Notes: generated from the letters alone by a model not told the origin. A stretch of DNA of 64,000 nucleotides from Pollenia angustigena (GCA_930367215.1 OV884059.1:13726945-13790944), one strand, 5' to 3'; numbered from the stretch's first letter, positions 12,731 through 26,143 are shown. Numbers and translations are program-made.

Positions 12731-13259
12731 CAGTATTTTTCGTTTAGCTGCACATTCAAGTTTGCACGAAAGTTCGTGCAGGTACGCAAAATATTCTCTT
12801 ACGCAGTATTCACTTAGCAGCAGAAATAATGCTGCTAAGGGAATTCACTTAAATTTAATATTAATATATGTATATTAAACAGTTCACTTAAAAACAATTT
12901 AGAGTGCTATATTCAGCTGTGCCGAATCATTGACACTCTTCACCGACAATTTGAATATTGAATATAGCTGAAAGATCAAATGTATTTTCAATTTAAATTG
13001 TTTGCCTTTCTTTTTCATAAAATAGCGATATGATTCATTATTTTTTTTTATGAGGCACTTAAAAATAATATTTTGTATTAAAAATAAACTTTGTTGACCA
13101 AAAATCGAATGCTGTTAGCATCCAAAATATGTACTTAAGCAAAATGCACGTACACGATTTTTTTCTAACAAAATTTAGCCATCATACACAATGCTTTGTA
13201 TTTTGTGCAGATATTCAAAAAACGCAGTTAAGTGAAATGCAGCTAAACGAAAAATACTG
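12731..13259. mobile_element. pogo/Tigger-like MITE (CAGTATTTTTCGTTTAGCTG)
   Basis: Inverted ends CAGTATTTTTCGTTTAGCTG and CAGCTAAACGAAAAATACTG are flanked by TA on each side. Length is 529 bp, without coding capacity. A scrap of Helentron 3' end (about 12901-12952, GTGCTATATTCAGCTGTGCC) is nested inside. CAG-starting ends with TA duplications are typical of pogo-group MITEs. Confidence 0.85.
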
Positions 13260-14400
13260 TAGTTAGAACGTTTTCTAAAGAACTACTTCTTTAAGTTATA
13301 ATTTTTTCTATGAACTAAATCTAAAATTTGTAAGGTTTTATGTCGAAAGCTTTCCCTTCTTCATATTTTTTTTTTGCTTCGAAGGACCAATATAAATTAT
13401 TAATACTTTTTCATTATTAGAGTTAGGGTCTTCTTTTTTTAATTCGAAGGACCATATATATTATTCATCTCTTTTTAAGGTTCGAAGGACCATATATTTT
13501 TAATATAAAATTTTGTTTTTCGTTTTTAATCAAAAAAACTGAAACATTTTTTGCAAACAATTTCGGTTTTTGTTTACCAATTTTTATTTGTTTTGTTTTA
13601 TTTATCAGCCCAATTATGAGTACATATTGCCCGGGAGTTTTTTTCCTTTTCTGATTTTGAAATTCAATTGACATATTTGGAGAAGGGAAAAACTCTCGGG
13701 GAGTTTTTATTCATAATTGGGGTGTACATTTTTAACAATAATCTAAGGAACCTTATAGTTAGAAAAATGTTAATGTATTTATAACAAATAAAGTTTTCAT
13801 TTGATGTGGTTCGAAGGATCATTAACACGCAAATACTGCTTTGAAATTAACAAAACTTCAACTATATTTGTAGTTTTATTTTCTTTTTTCTCTCTTAAGA
13901 TTTTTTGAAACTAAATACAACATTGTTTTTAGTCATTTATTAAATACGTTGACGTTGCTCTAAGGAACTCAGACGTGTTATTGATTCTATGGAGTTCGAA
14001 GGACCATTTTATCTAAAATAATTCTAAAAAAAAGTTTTTATTCTTAAAAGCTTTTTATATTTATAAAAAACCCTATTTAACATAAGATACTAAATTGTAA
14101 TAACGTACAATTTATGTCAAACTTCTAGAGAAAAGTAAATTAAAATATCTTTAACCTTGTAAATGTAAAATACACATCAATCGAACCGCAAATAGTGATA
14201 TGATGCCACCTGATAAGGCATGATGCAAAAGCAAACAAAAATTCACGTTTTGCAACATAATAATATAATTTACTTCTGATTTCACTAAAATAATTGCGAA
14301 AGACACACAACAATTTACTTTAAAACAAAATAGAAGTAAATGTAAAATTGACATACAATTGATCCCTAACGCCACCCTCCCTCCATTTCATACAAATTCT

Positions 14401-14434
<34 letters not shown>

Positions 14435-16404
14435 GCCAACGTATAAAATCTTCAGATACCTTGATACTCGTTGGTAATACAAATCAAAACTACAATACCA
14501 AACAAATCGTACAATACACGTATCATTGTCAAACATTCATAAACAGTCGTTGTGCCATTTTCTCCGACTTTTTTTTTATTGCGAAAATGAACATATCACA
14601 AAACAAAATGCTTGTTTTTCCCTTTAAATGAAACTAGAAAAAAACAACAAAACAAAAGTATAAAAGAAAATTGTTTTGTTAACTTTGAAGGGGATAGACT
14701 TGGAAATATATGATGCACATTTGTATAGGATTTCAAAAGAATTTTTCTTGTAGGTAAACTAAAATAGAGAAATGAATTTCCATAATAAGTTTTGTTAAGG
14801 TTTTTGTTTGTTTAAAAATTTCACTTTTAAGAAAAAGAAGAAACCTGAAGAATGTCGTAAGGATCAATAAAATAACACTATGAAAAGGAAATGCTTACGG
14901 TTTTACTCTTTTCTTGATCTTTTAGACATTTATTTAAATATTCTCTTAATTGAATGCACCTTAATGTACAAAGCTATGACCGTAATAACCGTTTTGCCCG
15001 GTTCGAAGGACCATATAGTTAAATTGTATACATAGATACTTTTAGAACTAAGTCAAGAAAAAAGAAAGGAAAAGCTTGTCCATAAAGTAAAGTTTTTCGT
15101 TCATTTAAACTTTGCAATTTTAAATTCAGTCTTAACAGACTACCAGAAAAAAAAGAGAGAAAAAACAGTTAAATACAGATTCATAAAAGACTTAATTAAG
15201 ATTTAATAAAGACTAAAGAGAATGTAAAAAGAGAGAGAGAGAGAAAGAGGTCTTTTAATTTTTATTTGATTTAATTTTACTTTTTTCCCTAATTATGAGC
15301 TTTAAAGATCGAATAATAAAAATGCATAAATTTGTTAAAAAAAATATAAAAAAATAACTTAGTGTAGGGAAAAACGATAATCCGGCAAATAAAGTCAAAT
15401 TTAGAGTTTTTTAATTCTAAGTCCGGTTCGTAGGACCATTTTTTTTTACCAAATATGTAAATAACTTTTGCTCCTGTTAAACGAAGAAGATGCTTGAAGA
15501 AATCGATTCTTTGAATTATACTATCCGGCCAAAGGGATATTGAAAAACTTGACAAAGTAATAAAAAGCCAGGTAAGGAGCTAATTTTCTATTAATCCTAT
15601 GAAGGCCTGTTGGAAGTTGCTTTCGCAGTGAAGGCAAAAATATGCAGTAGTAACGTCTCCTTAGAAAGGTGTACATAAGTTATTGCTCCAGGCAAAAATC
15701 TACTAAAATTCTTTCTCTTTGTTGGCCTCAGACAAATTTAAGAGTTCCGCACCAGAATAAGAATAGAAGAGAGGTTTTGAAATACTTACGGCGTAAAAAA
15801 TTACTATATTTACGTCCCTAAAATATTAGACCCAGATACAGTCTCTTTATTTTTTAAATTATGTATTAAAAGTATTTTCGAATTTTTGAGGCATACGCCA
15901 GTTACGTTTTCCTACATCGATATGTTGGTATTATTCTTGTTGGAGTATTAAACCTAAATACGCTTAAAAATTAAAAAGTTTTCCTAAAGCATTGTTCTGC
16001 TCACTCAGTTTTATGAAGATATACCAGCAGTTTACTTAATAGTCTACTTTAAAAAAAATTCTATTGCCTAATTTACGGCAAATTATTAAACGCACATCAG
16101 TTGAATTGATTTTAACCTTTTAACAATTTTAGCTTTCCTGCTTTTCTAATCAATTTGTCTTTTAACTTTGCCAGCAGTTTATTTTATTATCTTTTTTATG
16201 TGAAGAATTTCTATTACATACTTAAGGGTTAAACCTATAAAATGTTAAGAAAAAAAACTTAATTTCAGCCTTAAAATTTGCAATTTCTTCGTTTCTTTTT
16301 TTTTTTTTAATACATTTAGTTGTTATTTTAAAAATGTTTCCGTTAACAGTCTATTTTTATGAGCCCATTTTTTGCTGCATACTTTTGGGTGAAACATATA
16401 TACA
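13260..16404. other. AT-rich stretch with dispersed TTCGAAGGACCAT words
   Basis: No gene is seen. At least seven copies or near-copies of TTCGAAGGACCAT stand at 13378, 13442, 13480, 13809, 13994, 15001 and 15426. A family-B MITE lies at 13609-13721 and an A32 run at about 14402-14433. A GA microsatellite is at 15230-15246. Confidence 0.6.
13609..13721. mobile_element. MITE family B copy 1 (CCCAATTATGA ends)
   Basis: CCCAATTATGA at the left and TCATAATTGGG at the right enclose about 90 bp with inner GCCCGGGAGTTTTTTTCC and its approximate complement. The same structure recurs at 34098-34216 and 41336-41457. Confidence 0.75.
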
Positions 16405-16793
16405 TCGTTAGCTAAAATGCAAAAAGACGTAAGTAACAAAAATATAATTTTAAAGGAGAAGCAAAAAACTTTGTTAAGTGAAAACTATAAACATGTCAGA
16501 AAAACATGCATTGATAAGTCGTCCATGGAATTCTTCAACGAATTTTCAAAAAAACCATTTCATTATATTTTCTTAAAAAAAAAAAAAAATTGTAATTACG
16601 TCGTTTTGCATACATCAAACAAAAAACTTGTAGTTACGTCCTTTTGTTTTTTTTGTTTTTAAAAGCGCAATTTTTGATCGAAGACGCGGAAAATTTTGTC
16701 AAGACATGTAGTTTTATAGCATTCATAATAATCAATCAAAAACTCGATTTTGAATGTTTTGTTAGTTACGTCTTTTTGCATTTTAGCTAACGA
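16405..16793. mobile_element. MITE with TCGTTAGCTAAAATGC ends
   Basis: The left end TCGTTAGCTAAAATGCAAAA is repeated inverted at the right end over about 35 bp, including GACGTAA-TAACAAAA. The 389-bp interior repeats TACGTC-TTTTG words. A clear target duplication was not seen. The open frame starting at 16417 begins inside the terminal repeat and is not a gene. Confidence 0.8.
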
Positions 16794-17700
16794 ATATTTT
16801 TTTTTTTGTTTTTTGCTTAGCATCTTCTATATCATTTATTTTTATTATATTTTTATAGACAAATCCTATGTTTTTATTTATTTAAAATAGGTTTTCAATT
16901 TGTTCTTATATGTAAATAATAAAGTATACTTTTAGGTGTAGGTATTTATAGATTTTTTTTTTTAGGAAAATAAAATTCTTTTAAATATTTGTTTAATCTG
17001 GAATAAACAATTTTGTAAATATTTTTTAATGGCCTATAATTTATTATACATGATGTAACCTTTATAATCTTTTTATAAATTAAGGAAAAGCCTAAAAGTA
17101 TACAACTTTTTTTTTGCTAAATTTTTAGGAAAAAAATATATTGCTCTTATCTAGCAAAACCAAATTTTATAAAATTGCTTACATAAAAACAACACCACTT
17201 TTCTCTGTAAATAAAGAATATAAGGAGCAAACAAGAAAAATTACTTAATTTAATAGTTTTAAATCCCTTTCTGCAATAAAAAAATGAAAAGATGAGCTCG
17301 CACTTAAAAAAACTTGATTATCATTTTTTTACGAGTTGAAAAAAAAACTTCATACTTTAATAGTCTTATCCTAAGATTTCTTTTTTACTTTGTGTAGTTC
17401 ATTAGAAGATAGCCCTTATTCAAGAGTTTTAAAAGTCATTAACAGCTTGTGTAGGCAATATGTTTCATAAACGGCGTCATTTAAACCAATTTTGTGGATT
17501 GGTTTGAAATCTTCCACAACTTTTTTATTTTATTTGCTGTATCCCCTTGATAAAATGCTAAAAATCCCATCATTAGTTTGGTTTTTCTTCCCCTGTAAAA
17601 TTAAACAAAGTACAACAGGGTCTTTTAAGTTTGAGCATTTTCTTTCAATTACATTTTAAATAGAAATTCAGTATCTGTGTATTAGTACACAAGAATCAGC
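16794..17700. other. AT-rich stretch, no gene
   Basis: Simple A/T-rich sequence with two copies of the (A)AAAGTAT-type motif (16925 on the minus strand, 17093 on the plus strand). No frame or element end is supported. Confidence 0.4.
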
Positions 17701-17709
17701 GGACCTACA

Positions 17710-18700
17710 ATTAATGAATGTAAGTGATATCTGGGAAACGGCCCGTGGGCGAACTCTTACAAATATTGTTTAGTAGCAGCTTAAACTTAACCATTTTAAA
17801 CCTGATTGTGGCATTGAGAACGCCTAAAAGATGTTTAACATCCATTGAGTTAGTCCAAAAATCCACTGGAGACTGGGATAGTTGGGTGGGCTTAAACTTT
17901 AAATATGGACCACATGATTGTGGCATTGAGAACGCCTAAAAGATGTTTAACATCCATTGAGTTAGTCCAAAAATCCACTGGAGACTGGGATAGTTGGGTG
18001 GGCTTAAACTTTAAATATGGACCACATGAGCAACTGCCATATGGCCCAATTTCATGGTGGATCCAATTACAGGTAGCAATTTAAGTATAACCCGACAAAA
18101 ACTATACACCCGCTTCTTGTTTAGGAGCTGGAGCTATCTAACCTCCGCTACTTAAGGGACAGCCAGCAGCATCTGTTCGAATAGCAACAAGCCACAAGTG
18201 GATAGCTCTCCTAAAATCCCTGCACGCGATTCCGGTTTCAACCACAGCCATCACGTTATCCCCTTCAAGTATCTCTTCGTCAAAAAAAAAGCTGCCCTTC
18301 GTGGAACCCTTTTGTGAGTTCATGCCTTAAAATGGCAGTCCCCCATCGGACGGAGGACAACTTGATGAAAAGAAAACTTCTTTAAAAAAATTAAAGCTTA
18401 TGGAAAGACAATAATGCTGAAAAACAGAAAGCTTTTCCTGCAAGAAACATATTAATGGAGGCCTAAACAAACAATCAGTGCAGTGCAGCGAGGCTTCGGA
18501 CTTCCGTGCCACCAGATAAATGGGTTCTCTGCTAAGCCACAATCTCAAAAGATCTGCCAATTTTAAACTTCTGTCGAGTTCCAGGTATCAGCCATAGATG
18601 TTCAATGTCCGATAAACGATGTCGACATAACATAAATATCATGCTCTTCTAGGCCATCTATCATTCCTCTCTTAAAAATAACTCCATGGAAGTACGACCA
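17710..18700. repeat. Retroelement-like repeat, copy 1 (shared with 48993-50183)
   Basis: GC-richer than its surroundings. Several stretches align in order with 49080-49660: AGGTAGCAA, a segment containing GGAGCTATCTAACCTCCGCT, CAGCAGCATCTGT, CCACAGCCA-CACGT, a CTGAAAAACAGAAAGC segment, and CATAGATGTTCAATGT-like words. The second copy sits between ~15-bp target duplications, which suggests retrotransposition. No intact protein frame is seen, so the family could be a non-autonomous retroelement or untranslated parts of a LINE. Confidence 0.6.
17803..18026. repeat. Perfect 112-bp tandem duplication
   Basis: Two adjacent 112-bp units (17803-17914 and 17915-18026), each starting TGATTGTGGCATTGAGAACG, are identical as far as I can read. 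It is the least diverged repeat in the window, implying a very recent event or an assembly artefact. Confidence 0.95.
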
Positions 18701-21700
18701 TAAAACACAAGAAAACTTACCCGATATCTCTTTAATGCTCGTTACTGTTGCCAGAAGCTAGGTACATTTTATATCCTTTCGGATTAAAGGCATTGACCAC
18801 ACCTGATTTCCCCAGTGGATGTGACATCAAGAAGCGAGAATCCTCTTGGTGCTTAACCTTTGTCTCCTCGGGTAGTAGGTATAAACTTTTTCAAAAAATT
18901 TTATCGCAAAGTCAAATTGCATTAGAATTTAGTGAAATGATATTTTTGGAAATTTGTTTCGTAATTAATTTTTTTTTTCTTTGGCTGCGTTTTTAACAGT
19001 GGCTTCATGATGGAACGACTAATACGTGTTATTATTCTCTCCCCTCTCATCAATAAACTCGCACTTTCCAAAAGAAAACTTTCATAGTGTGAAGCCGCCA
19101 GATTTATTGAGTGTAAGGTTTTTTAACACTGTCCTAGAATAAATTTTAAGTAATTTTAGCAAATTCTTAATTTTTTTCTTAACACCTGTTAAAATACCTG
19201 TCACTATTAAAAAAGAATCTCGAACTTAAAAGACCTCGTACTGGCTTGATTTCTTTTCAACTTAATTTTCGCCAAAGTTTTGCTCATTTTCTTTTAATTG
19301 TCACTTGTTTTCTTGCTTTAGCTAACAAATCTGCTCATTGCCTGTAAAAGTCTTGTTATTTCCTTGGCTTTTAATCGAATTAAAATAAAAATAACCCAGC
19401 AAAACTTATAAAAAGCCTTTTCCGTTGTTTGTTGTTTTTTTGTCTTAATGTAATGATTTAGGTTCAGAAAATATTATGGTGCCTAAGGTTATTTTAATGA
19501 ATGCTCGATAGCTTTAGGGAAATCCATTAAAAAATCAGTTATAATGAGTGGAGTACTCGGCCTCGATAGTTACGAGAGTACTACGGTCTACGCTTTTAAG
19601 AGCCTTATGAGCAGCAAAGTGATGTTATGGACAAATAGCTTGCTCTTAATTCTATGGCGAGATTAGAAGGATGGACATTTAAGAGTTTTTATTACTTCTC
19701 CATCCTACCCCTTCTTTTCAGACGATCAGATGAAACGACATCAGAGATAACCATTGAAATCCCTACAAGCAATCCAAAGTCATTTAAAGAGGTTGCATTT
19801 AATGATGTTTATCCTGAGTCAATAATTGGAAATATCTTCAGAAAGTGATTTCTGCTTTTAAAAGAGAAGTAAAAGCTCTGAGGTTCTAAAGGATATCCGA
19901 AGAGAATGTTTGGACTTGTATATAATAGAAAAACGCTCTAACATTGAGTTCATCTGTAAACCAAGCGTCTTAAATATCCGTGAGAATACTAATACGAAGC
20001 AAATTGTTAGCTCTAATGCTTTTCGTTATGTTACTGCTTTGGTGCTGTTAGATACACTTGTTGAAGCCGCAAGCTCTTTTTGAAACTACTGGTCCCTAAT
20101 ACGACACTCACATTTCTCAGAACATTTAAGCTTTCCTTAAATGTGGGTCATCTTAAAACGGAAAGGTCAAATATTATAAACTGAAGCCTATCTTAGAAAT
20201 AATTAGCTATGTTTAACGAGACCTTAAGACAACAAGGTTATATTTGCACCTAAACTACACGTCAGATAGAACCTTGTTGTCCTAAGGACGTTTTTAGCTG
20301 TTAGATACATTTATTAATTGGTAGTTGTTAAGCTTTTGTTCAGACAAATGGTAAGACATGAAAATATTTTGGGTTCCAAGCCACTTAATTATTACAATAA
20401 ATCAATTTTTTTTTTAAGGCCGCATACTCTGATTTCGTATTCATTAAGACATCCAACGGCCATTATCGCTATGAGGGATGGTGAAAGAACCAAACCATCT
20501 GGGGACTTTCTGGGTTCCGGGTCATTCAATACTGCTGCTAGATCTAGGACGCTTTTTGAAAACTTCAAAACATTAATTGAATTTTTTGCAAATTAAATTT
20601 TTCAAGGAGAAAATTTGTATACTTACGGTAGAATTGTGTGACGAACTCGCAAAATATCCGGGGACTCCAATTAGGAAACTTTGCTCCAGAAGCTTGTCAA
20701 ACAAAAATAATCTATAGAAATCTTTCTCGACCGAGTACAGTTCAAATCTTTCGGTTTTTAGTCTTGCTCTCTTTGATGTATTAGAATATTTTTAAGACTG
20801 CGATGTTTGGAAGGTGAACTCTTACATCTGAGTTTCTGGTTGGTTGTTGCAATTAAAACGGCAGGCTAATTTTTTCTTAGTGACTGTCATTTTTATATTT
20901 AATAATTTGAAAATTGTATTTATCCAAGCACTCGGTGGGTGGGTAGGTATTAGTTTTTTCGCTTTATTTGTTTTTGTTATTAAAAGCTTAAGATTATTTT
21001 CTGTTTATATATTTTTTTTCTAGGGCCTCATTTCGCCCAATATATATCTCAAAATTTTTTTGTTGTATGACGATTTTCATTTGTATGTATTTGTATTTGG
21101 TTTTCATTTTTCTATTTTCTATTTTTTTTTTTTCAGCAATTATTTTTAACAATTTCCTTCCGCTTACGGTAGTTTGTTGCTATTCGGTTGAGGTTTATAT
21201 CCCATAAAATATGCTATGGTTTTCTTTTATATATTTTAGCCTGTAGTGGCGCCAATAGTTATTCGCTCAAATATTTACACAATTTCATACATACAAGCCT
21301 ACCAGCGCTCATACAATCTTGTAAATATTTATTTAAAGCCATAAACGAAGCTGCCAAATGTTTTCTGCCCAAACGAAAAGGAAAACTACAGTGGTGGAAA
21401 AAAATAAAAATACACATGGCTTAATTTGGATCAATTATAAAAAAGTTTAAATTTAATTAAGAGGAGAGGTTTTTTACTGAAAGCTTAGGAGAGCTTTTGG
21501 TATCAATTGGAAATTATTTTGATCTTAAATTGATTAATTTTAAATACTTACGATTATTTCAATAAAGGAGTTTTCTAACTTTTTTTTTTGAAAACTTTGC
21601 AAAGATTAAATACAATTTATTAGATCTTTTTTAAAGCAACATTTTGTTACAGTTTTTAAGATTTTGTGTCTTCAATATTAAAAAAATTTTAAAAAAAAAG

Positions 21701-21880
21701 CTAAATAAGTCTTTTTATTTTAAAGTTTTCAAAAAGTATTTTAGTTTAATATAATAAATTTTTGAAATTAGAAGCTTAAACCAGAATGTAACACAAAGTT
21801 TTTAAATAACTTTTTTCTTTGATATGTTTTTAATTTTAAATGTTTAAAAAATCTAAAATACATTTCAATTAAAAAAGCTT
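18700..21880. other. Mixed repeat debris and AT-rich sequence, no intact gene
   Basis: About 18700-20650 is GC-richer and resembles decayed repeats. A half copy of the Harbinger-type palindromic MITE (AAAGAAAACTTTCATAGTGT) lies near 19070-19096. CCAAACCATCTGGGGA at 20492 resembles a word near 49055 in the 48993-50183 insert. From 20650 on the sequence is AT-rich. No conserved protein is recognised in the short open frames (for example 19654-19848). Confidence 0.45.
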
Positions 21881-23600
21881 ATATTTTCAACTTGAAGAAA
21901 AAACTTAAATCAATAAATCGCTTTAAAGCTTTTTTAAAACTTTTGAGAATTTTGTAATGCATGGAATCTTTACGAAATTTTTTAGAATTGCTTTTTTGTA
22001 TTATTCCACTAAACAAAGCTTTAAAGAATGCAAAAGCTTTTGAAGAATATATTACAATTTTTTAAAACATTGTTAATCTTTACAAAATCAAAAAGAAATT
22101 ATTGCTTTTTTTATAATACAGTAGAATCTCACAAATTAGAACCACTTTGTGCACCCGGCATTTCGAATTTCTGGACATTTTTTTACAGAAAATGATAAAA
22201 TTATAATGAAATAGTGATAGATAATGAATAGTTGTGTAAGCTTTATTTTAACTCAAAACTGTTTTTATTTAATAACATTTAATTAATTGAACATATTAAA
22301 TTCACAGAAAAACGTTTAAAAAGTTTTTTAATTATTGTTTTAATTGACCTTCAGTTATCAACTGACCCAAATATGTACAAGCATATTAAATTTCATACGC
22401 ATATGACCGAATTTACACACCACCAATAAATCGGTGATTCCCCGCTTTTATTTTTACTTTAATGAGCGAAAAAAATAGTTTGTAGTGAAAATTAAAAAAA
22501 AATATTTTTAGAGCGTTTAATTTGGGTTTTCGCATCGTAAGTTCAAAATCATAAAAAAAAAAATTTTCCTAGTAAAAATAAAACCAAATAAAAAAACTTC
22601 CAGAAATTAGAACCACCAAGTTCCAATTGTAGAGCGTTCAATACATTGACATGGCCGGTTCTAATTTCAGGACGGTTCGAATTTGTGACGGTTCGAATTT
22701 GTGAGATTCTACCGTACTACTTAACAAAAATTTTTCTGATAACAAAAGCTTTAAAAAAATTAATTCTTGTATGCTATTTTTTAAATATTAAATTAAATGA
22801 AATTTTAAAAAATTACAAAAGAAAATAAATAAAAAATTTGGACTTATTTGCTTAAAAAAAGAAAGAAATTTGCTAAAGCTTTGAAAAGAAAATTTATGTA
22901 AAAGCTTTTTAATTGTAAATTTTTTTTACTTTTTTAATTTTTTTAAAAAGCTTTTTTATTTTAATTAAGAAATTTGAAATAGCTTAAAAAAATTCATATG
23001 AAAGCTTTTTAATTATAAAGCTTTCTAAAAAAAAACTTAAATCAAAAAATTGCTTTAAAGTTTTTTAAAATCTTCTGAGAATTTTGTAATACATGGAATC
23101 TTTGACAATCTTTACGAAATTTCTTAGAATTGCTTTTTTTGTATAATTTCCCTTCACAAAGCTTAAAAGAATGCAAAAGCTTTTAAAGAATATTTTACAA
23201 TTTTTTAAATCATTGTTAATTTTTACAAAATCAAAAAGAAGTAATTGCTTTTTTTTATAATACTACTTAACAAAACTTTCTGATAGCAAAAGCTTTAAAA
23301 AAATAACTTCTTTTATGCTATTTTTGAAATATTAAATCATAAATGAAATTTTAAAAAATTAAAAAAGAAAATAAATAAAAAATTTTGACTTATTTGCTTA
23401 AAAAAAGAAAGAAATTTGCTAAAGTTTTGAAAAGAAAATTTATGTAAAAGCTTTTTAATTGTAAATTTTTTCTACTTTTTCATTTTTTAAAATAGCTTAT
23501 TGTTTTTTTTTTTTTAATTAAGAAATTTGAAATAGCTTAAAAAAAATTCATTGAAAGCTTTTTAATTGTAAATTTTTTTCCTTACAATTTTTCAAAAGCT
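21880..23600. repeat. ~1.1-kb AT-rich tandem duplication
   Basis: Two diverged copies follow each other. Copy 1 begins near 21893 and copy 2 near 23030 (shared landmarks: AAAACTTAAATCAA, GAGAATTTTGTAAT-CATGG, TTTAGAATTGCTTTTTT, CTACTTAACAAAA, AAGAAATTTGCTAAAG). Copy 1 is lengthened by the 596-bp MITE at 22119-22714. AAGCTTT is frequent throughout. Confidence 0.85.
22119..22714. mobile_element. pogo/Tigger-like MITE (CAGTAGAATCTCACAAATT)
   Basis: Ends CAGTAGAATCTCACAAATT and AATTTGTGAGATTCTACCG are inverted and flanked by TA (22117-22118 and 22715-22716). The second duplicate copy at about 23256-23275 reads TTTTATAATACTACTTAAC without the insertion. This gives the exact empty site and proves the TA duplication. 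No transposase frame. Confidence 0.95.
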
Positions 23601-24994
23601 AAGCAAAAAGAGTTGGCTTGCTCTTTTTATATAATTAAAATATTTTAAGTTCATAAAATTGAATTAAATTAAGTATTTGAAATAAAAAAAAAAAAAACTG
23701 TAAGGAATTTGATGAATATTAATTATGTTAGGAGAAAACTTTGTTAATACGTTTTAAAAAAGATATTAAAAAGTTTTTAAACTTTATTTTAAAGGAATCT
23801 GTAGTCAAAATAAAGGTTAAATTAAATGAGGATGCTCTTTAATTATTTTTATATGCCATTTTCTTGTTTAAATCAAGTTTAAAGTATTATTGAAATATGT
23901 TCTAAATTAAAGAGAAATTTAAAACGCGCCTAAAAGTATATGAAACTTAAAGGCGTCTTGTTGTTTCCTGTCAAAAGCTTTAAAAAAAATCATTGCCATA
24001 GAAAACCACTCTCTTAAATTACTTTTTCCATTCAAATCTTTATTTCAAGGTAACTGTTTTACGAGAGTATGTACCATATAACTCAACTTATTTTATCTAC
24101 TTTTAGGCGCCTGAAAGACCTTTAACTTTTTCTGGTTTTATTTCTTCATCAATCTATTGGTTTTATTACTTGTATAAAGGTCACTCATATTTCTATTTTT
24201 TATATATGTATATTGTGCAAATATTTATTTAAAATTTTTTTCCAGTTTAAATCAAATATATATTGTGCTTTTATATATGGCCTTAGAAAAACAATTTACT
24301 TTCATTTGGTTTTGCCAAAAAAAAGCATACTTTTTTGTGCACAAAAACTTAATGTCTACTTTTAGGCGCCTGCCTTAATTCTAACAAAGGAAATTCCAAC
24401 AAATTTTGCTAAAAAAAAAAAAATAATTGTTTAAGCCAAAAACGCAAGGAAATTTATTTCTTATTTCCGAGCCAAGGTTAAATAATTTGTCAAAGTTTTC
24501 GTTTTCATTCCCTGTTGCTCCTTGTGATTATTATAAGAAGGAGAAAAGGAAAATTGTAGTTTTTACCTTAAACATTTTTATAGAAATGTTTGAGTATATA
24601 CTTGGCTTTTTTTATGTTGCAGTGTTTTTCTTATTCCCGTATTCTTATTGAATGCTGTTGTCTTTGTTCTGGCGTAAACTTTCCATTATCTTGTCATTGT
24701 AAACATTTTCTTTTTGGGTTTCTTCTTTCCGCCCGTCAAACACTATATTTATATAGAACGTTATGATTTACTAAGCCCTGAACTTGTGAAGTTAAATTCA
24801 GTAAAAAAATTAAAATGAATGTTCGTATACATGAATTGGTCTTAAAAAAATGTATATGACTTTAATAACCTTTTTTTACGTTAACCATATTAGGTTTGGT
24901 AGAAATGGCAGACAGTATGCCCTTCAAGGAGCGCCTACCTTATTGCGTTGCACTCTCGGGTATATGGGGCTTAAAATTTACAGGACTCAAGGCT
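23601..24994. other. AT-rich stretch, no gene
   Basis: Contains GCGCCTAAAAGTATATG at 23927 and its complement CTACTTTTAGGCGCCTG at 24100 and 24356. Nothing coding is supported. Confidence 0.45.
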
Positions 24995-25331
24995 CAGTTA
25001 GTCTTTACTTTCTGTTCTGTTACGAATCAGCTGATTTGTTTTTGTTATTAAAAAACCTGTGAAATTGATTAGTTTTTCTGTTCTGTTGCGGTTCAGTTTG
25101 TTAAAATCAAAAACTTGTTAAGTTATTGTAAGTTTATGTTGAAATAAACTATTTTTTGATTTTAAGAATTCATTAAATTTAATTTTCTCCAATTTATTTG
25201 CATTAAAGTGATTGAAAACAAATAAATGTGTCATAAATGGCTGATAAGTTGCTACAAAAAAAGTAACTATTACAATTTCGTAACAGAACGGCACGGAACA
25301 AAACAGAAACAGAAAGTACTAAGACTAACTG
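24995..25331. mobile_element. MITE with CAGTTAGTCTT ends
   Basis: CAGTTAGTCTTTACTTTCTG followed by TTCTGTTACG at the left is mirrored by GTAACAGAAC...AGAAAGTACTAAGACTAACTG at the right. The interior has a further ...GTTCTGTTGCGG copy. Its right end abuts the palindromic element at 25331, so one may have inserted beside the other. Confidence 0.75.
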
Positions 25332-25465
25332 CCTGTTTAACGATATCGAACGTCATCGTTCGCATAGAAAATTACATTTAAAACAAAAACAAATGTTCGA
25401 ATTTTGTTTTTGTTTTAAATGTAATTTTCTATGCGAACGATGACGTTCGAAATCCATGAACAGGC
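25331..25465. mobile_element. Palindromic MITE family C copy 1
   Basis: A nearly perfect palindrome of ~135 bp with centre near 25398. The arms read GCCTGTTTAACGATATCGAA, then CGTTCGCATAGAAAATTACA and TTTAAAACAAAAACAAA, then their complements. Other copies are at 30654-30792, 33112-33237 and 42715-42820. Confidence 0.85.
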
Positions 25466-26143
25466 TGTAATTCTGCCTTCAAATTTTATCGCAAGAGTAA
25501 ACGCCAGAAGTTAACATGACCTCGGACTGGTTAAAAATGATAGATCTTTGGCGGATCACGTGGTGGCTATGGTTAAAAACGTTTCCGTGACGAGGCCTTT
25601 AGGTTTTTTAACAGCTGAGTTCGGCTTTTTCTCTCTCTCTCTGTGTTTTTATTCTAGTCGTTTTCCATGGTTGGGTGATTGGATTGTGTGTGTGAATAAG
25701 AGTTTGTATGGCAAAAAGTGTGATGTGGAAATTTTCACCTTTATATTACTCACACATATGTGTACATGTGTTTAAATAATAAAAATAACGGTTTATTGTG
25801 TGCCTGTGTGCACGTGTGTCAGTGTTGCCAAAACTTGGTGACCAAAAATGGCTAAATTTACGGAAAAATTGGGCTAAAAAACACATTAAAAATCAGTAAC
25901 AAAACAGAAATAATTCATTTAAAGTTGCTTACGATGAAAGTGTGAGCTATGATAAATTTGTTAAATAAGAAGAATTAATATTAAAATAAATTGATATTAA
26001 AAAATTAAATCATCGAAAAATTCGATGTAGTTATTGTTCGACTCATAGGAATCACTCCTTAGTTTCAAATAATCATAAGTTTTAAATAATTTGAAGGTAA
26101 ATCATAATCACGATAACATTTACCCAACCTTTTGAGTCCAGTA

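Noticed and set aside
14359..14631. Lys-rich 90-codon frame
   Set aside because: Created by an A32 homopolymer. No other support.
16417..16662. 81-codon frame MQKDVSNKN...
   Set aside because: Starts within a MITE terminal inverted repeat and has no family resemblance.
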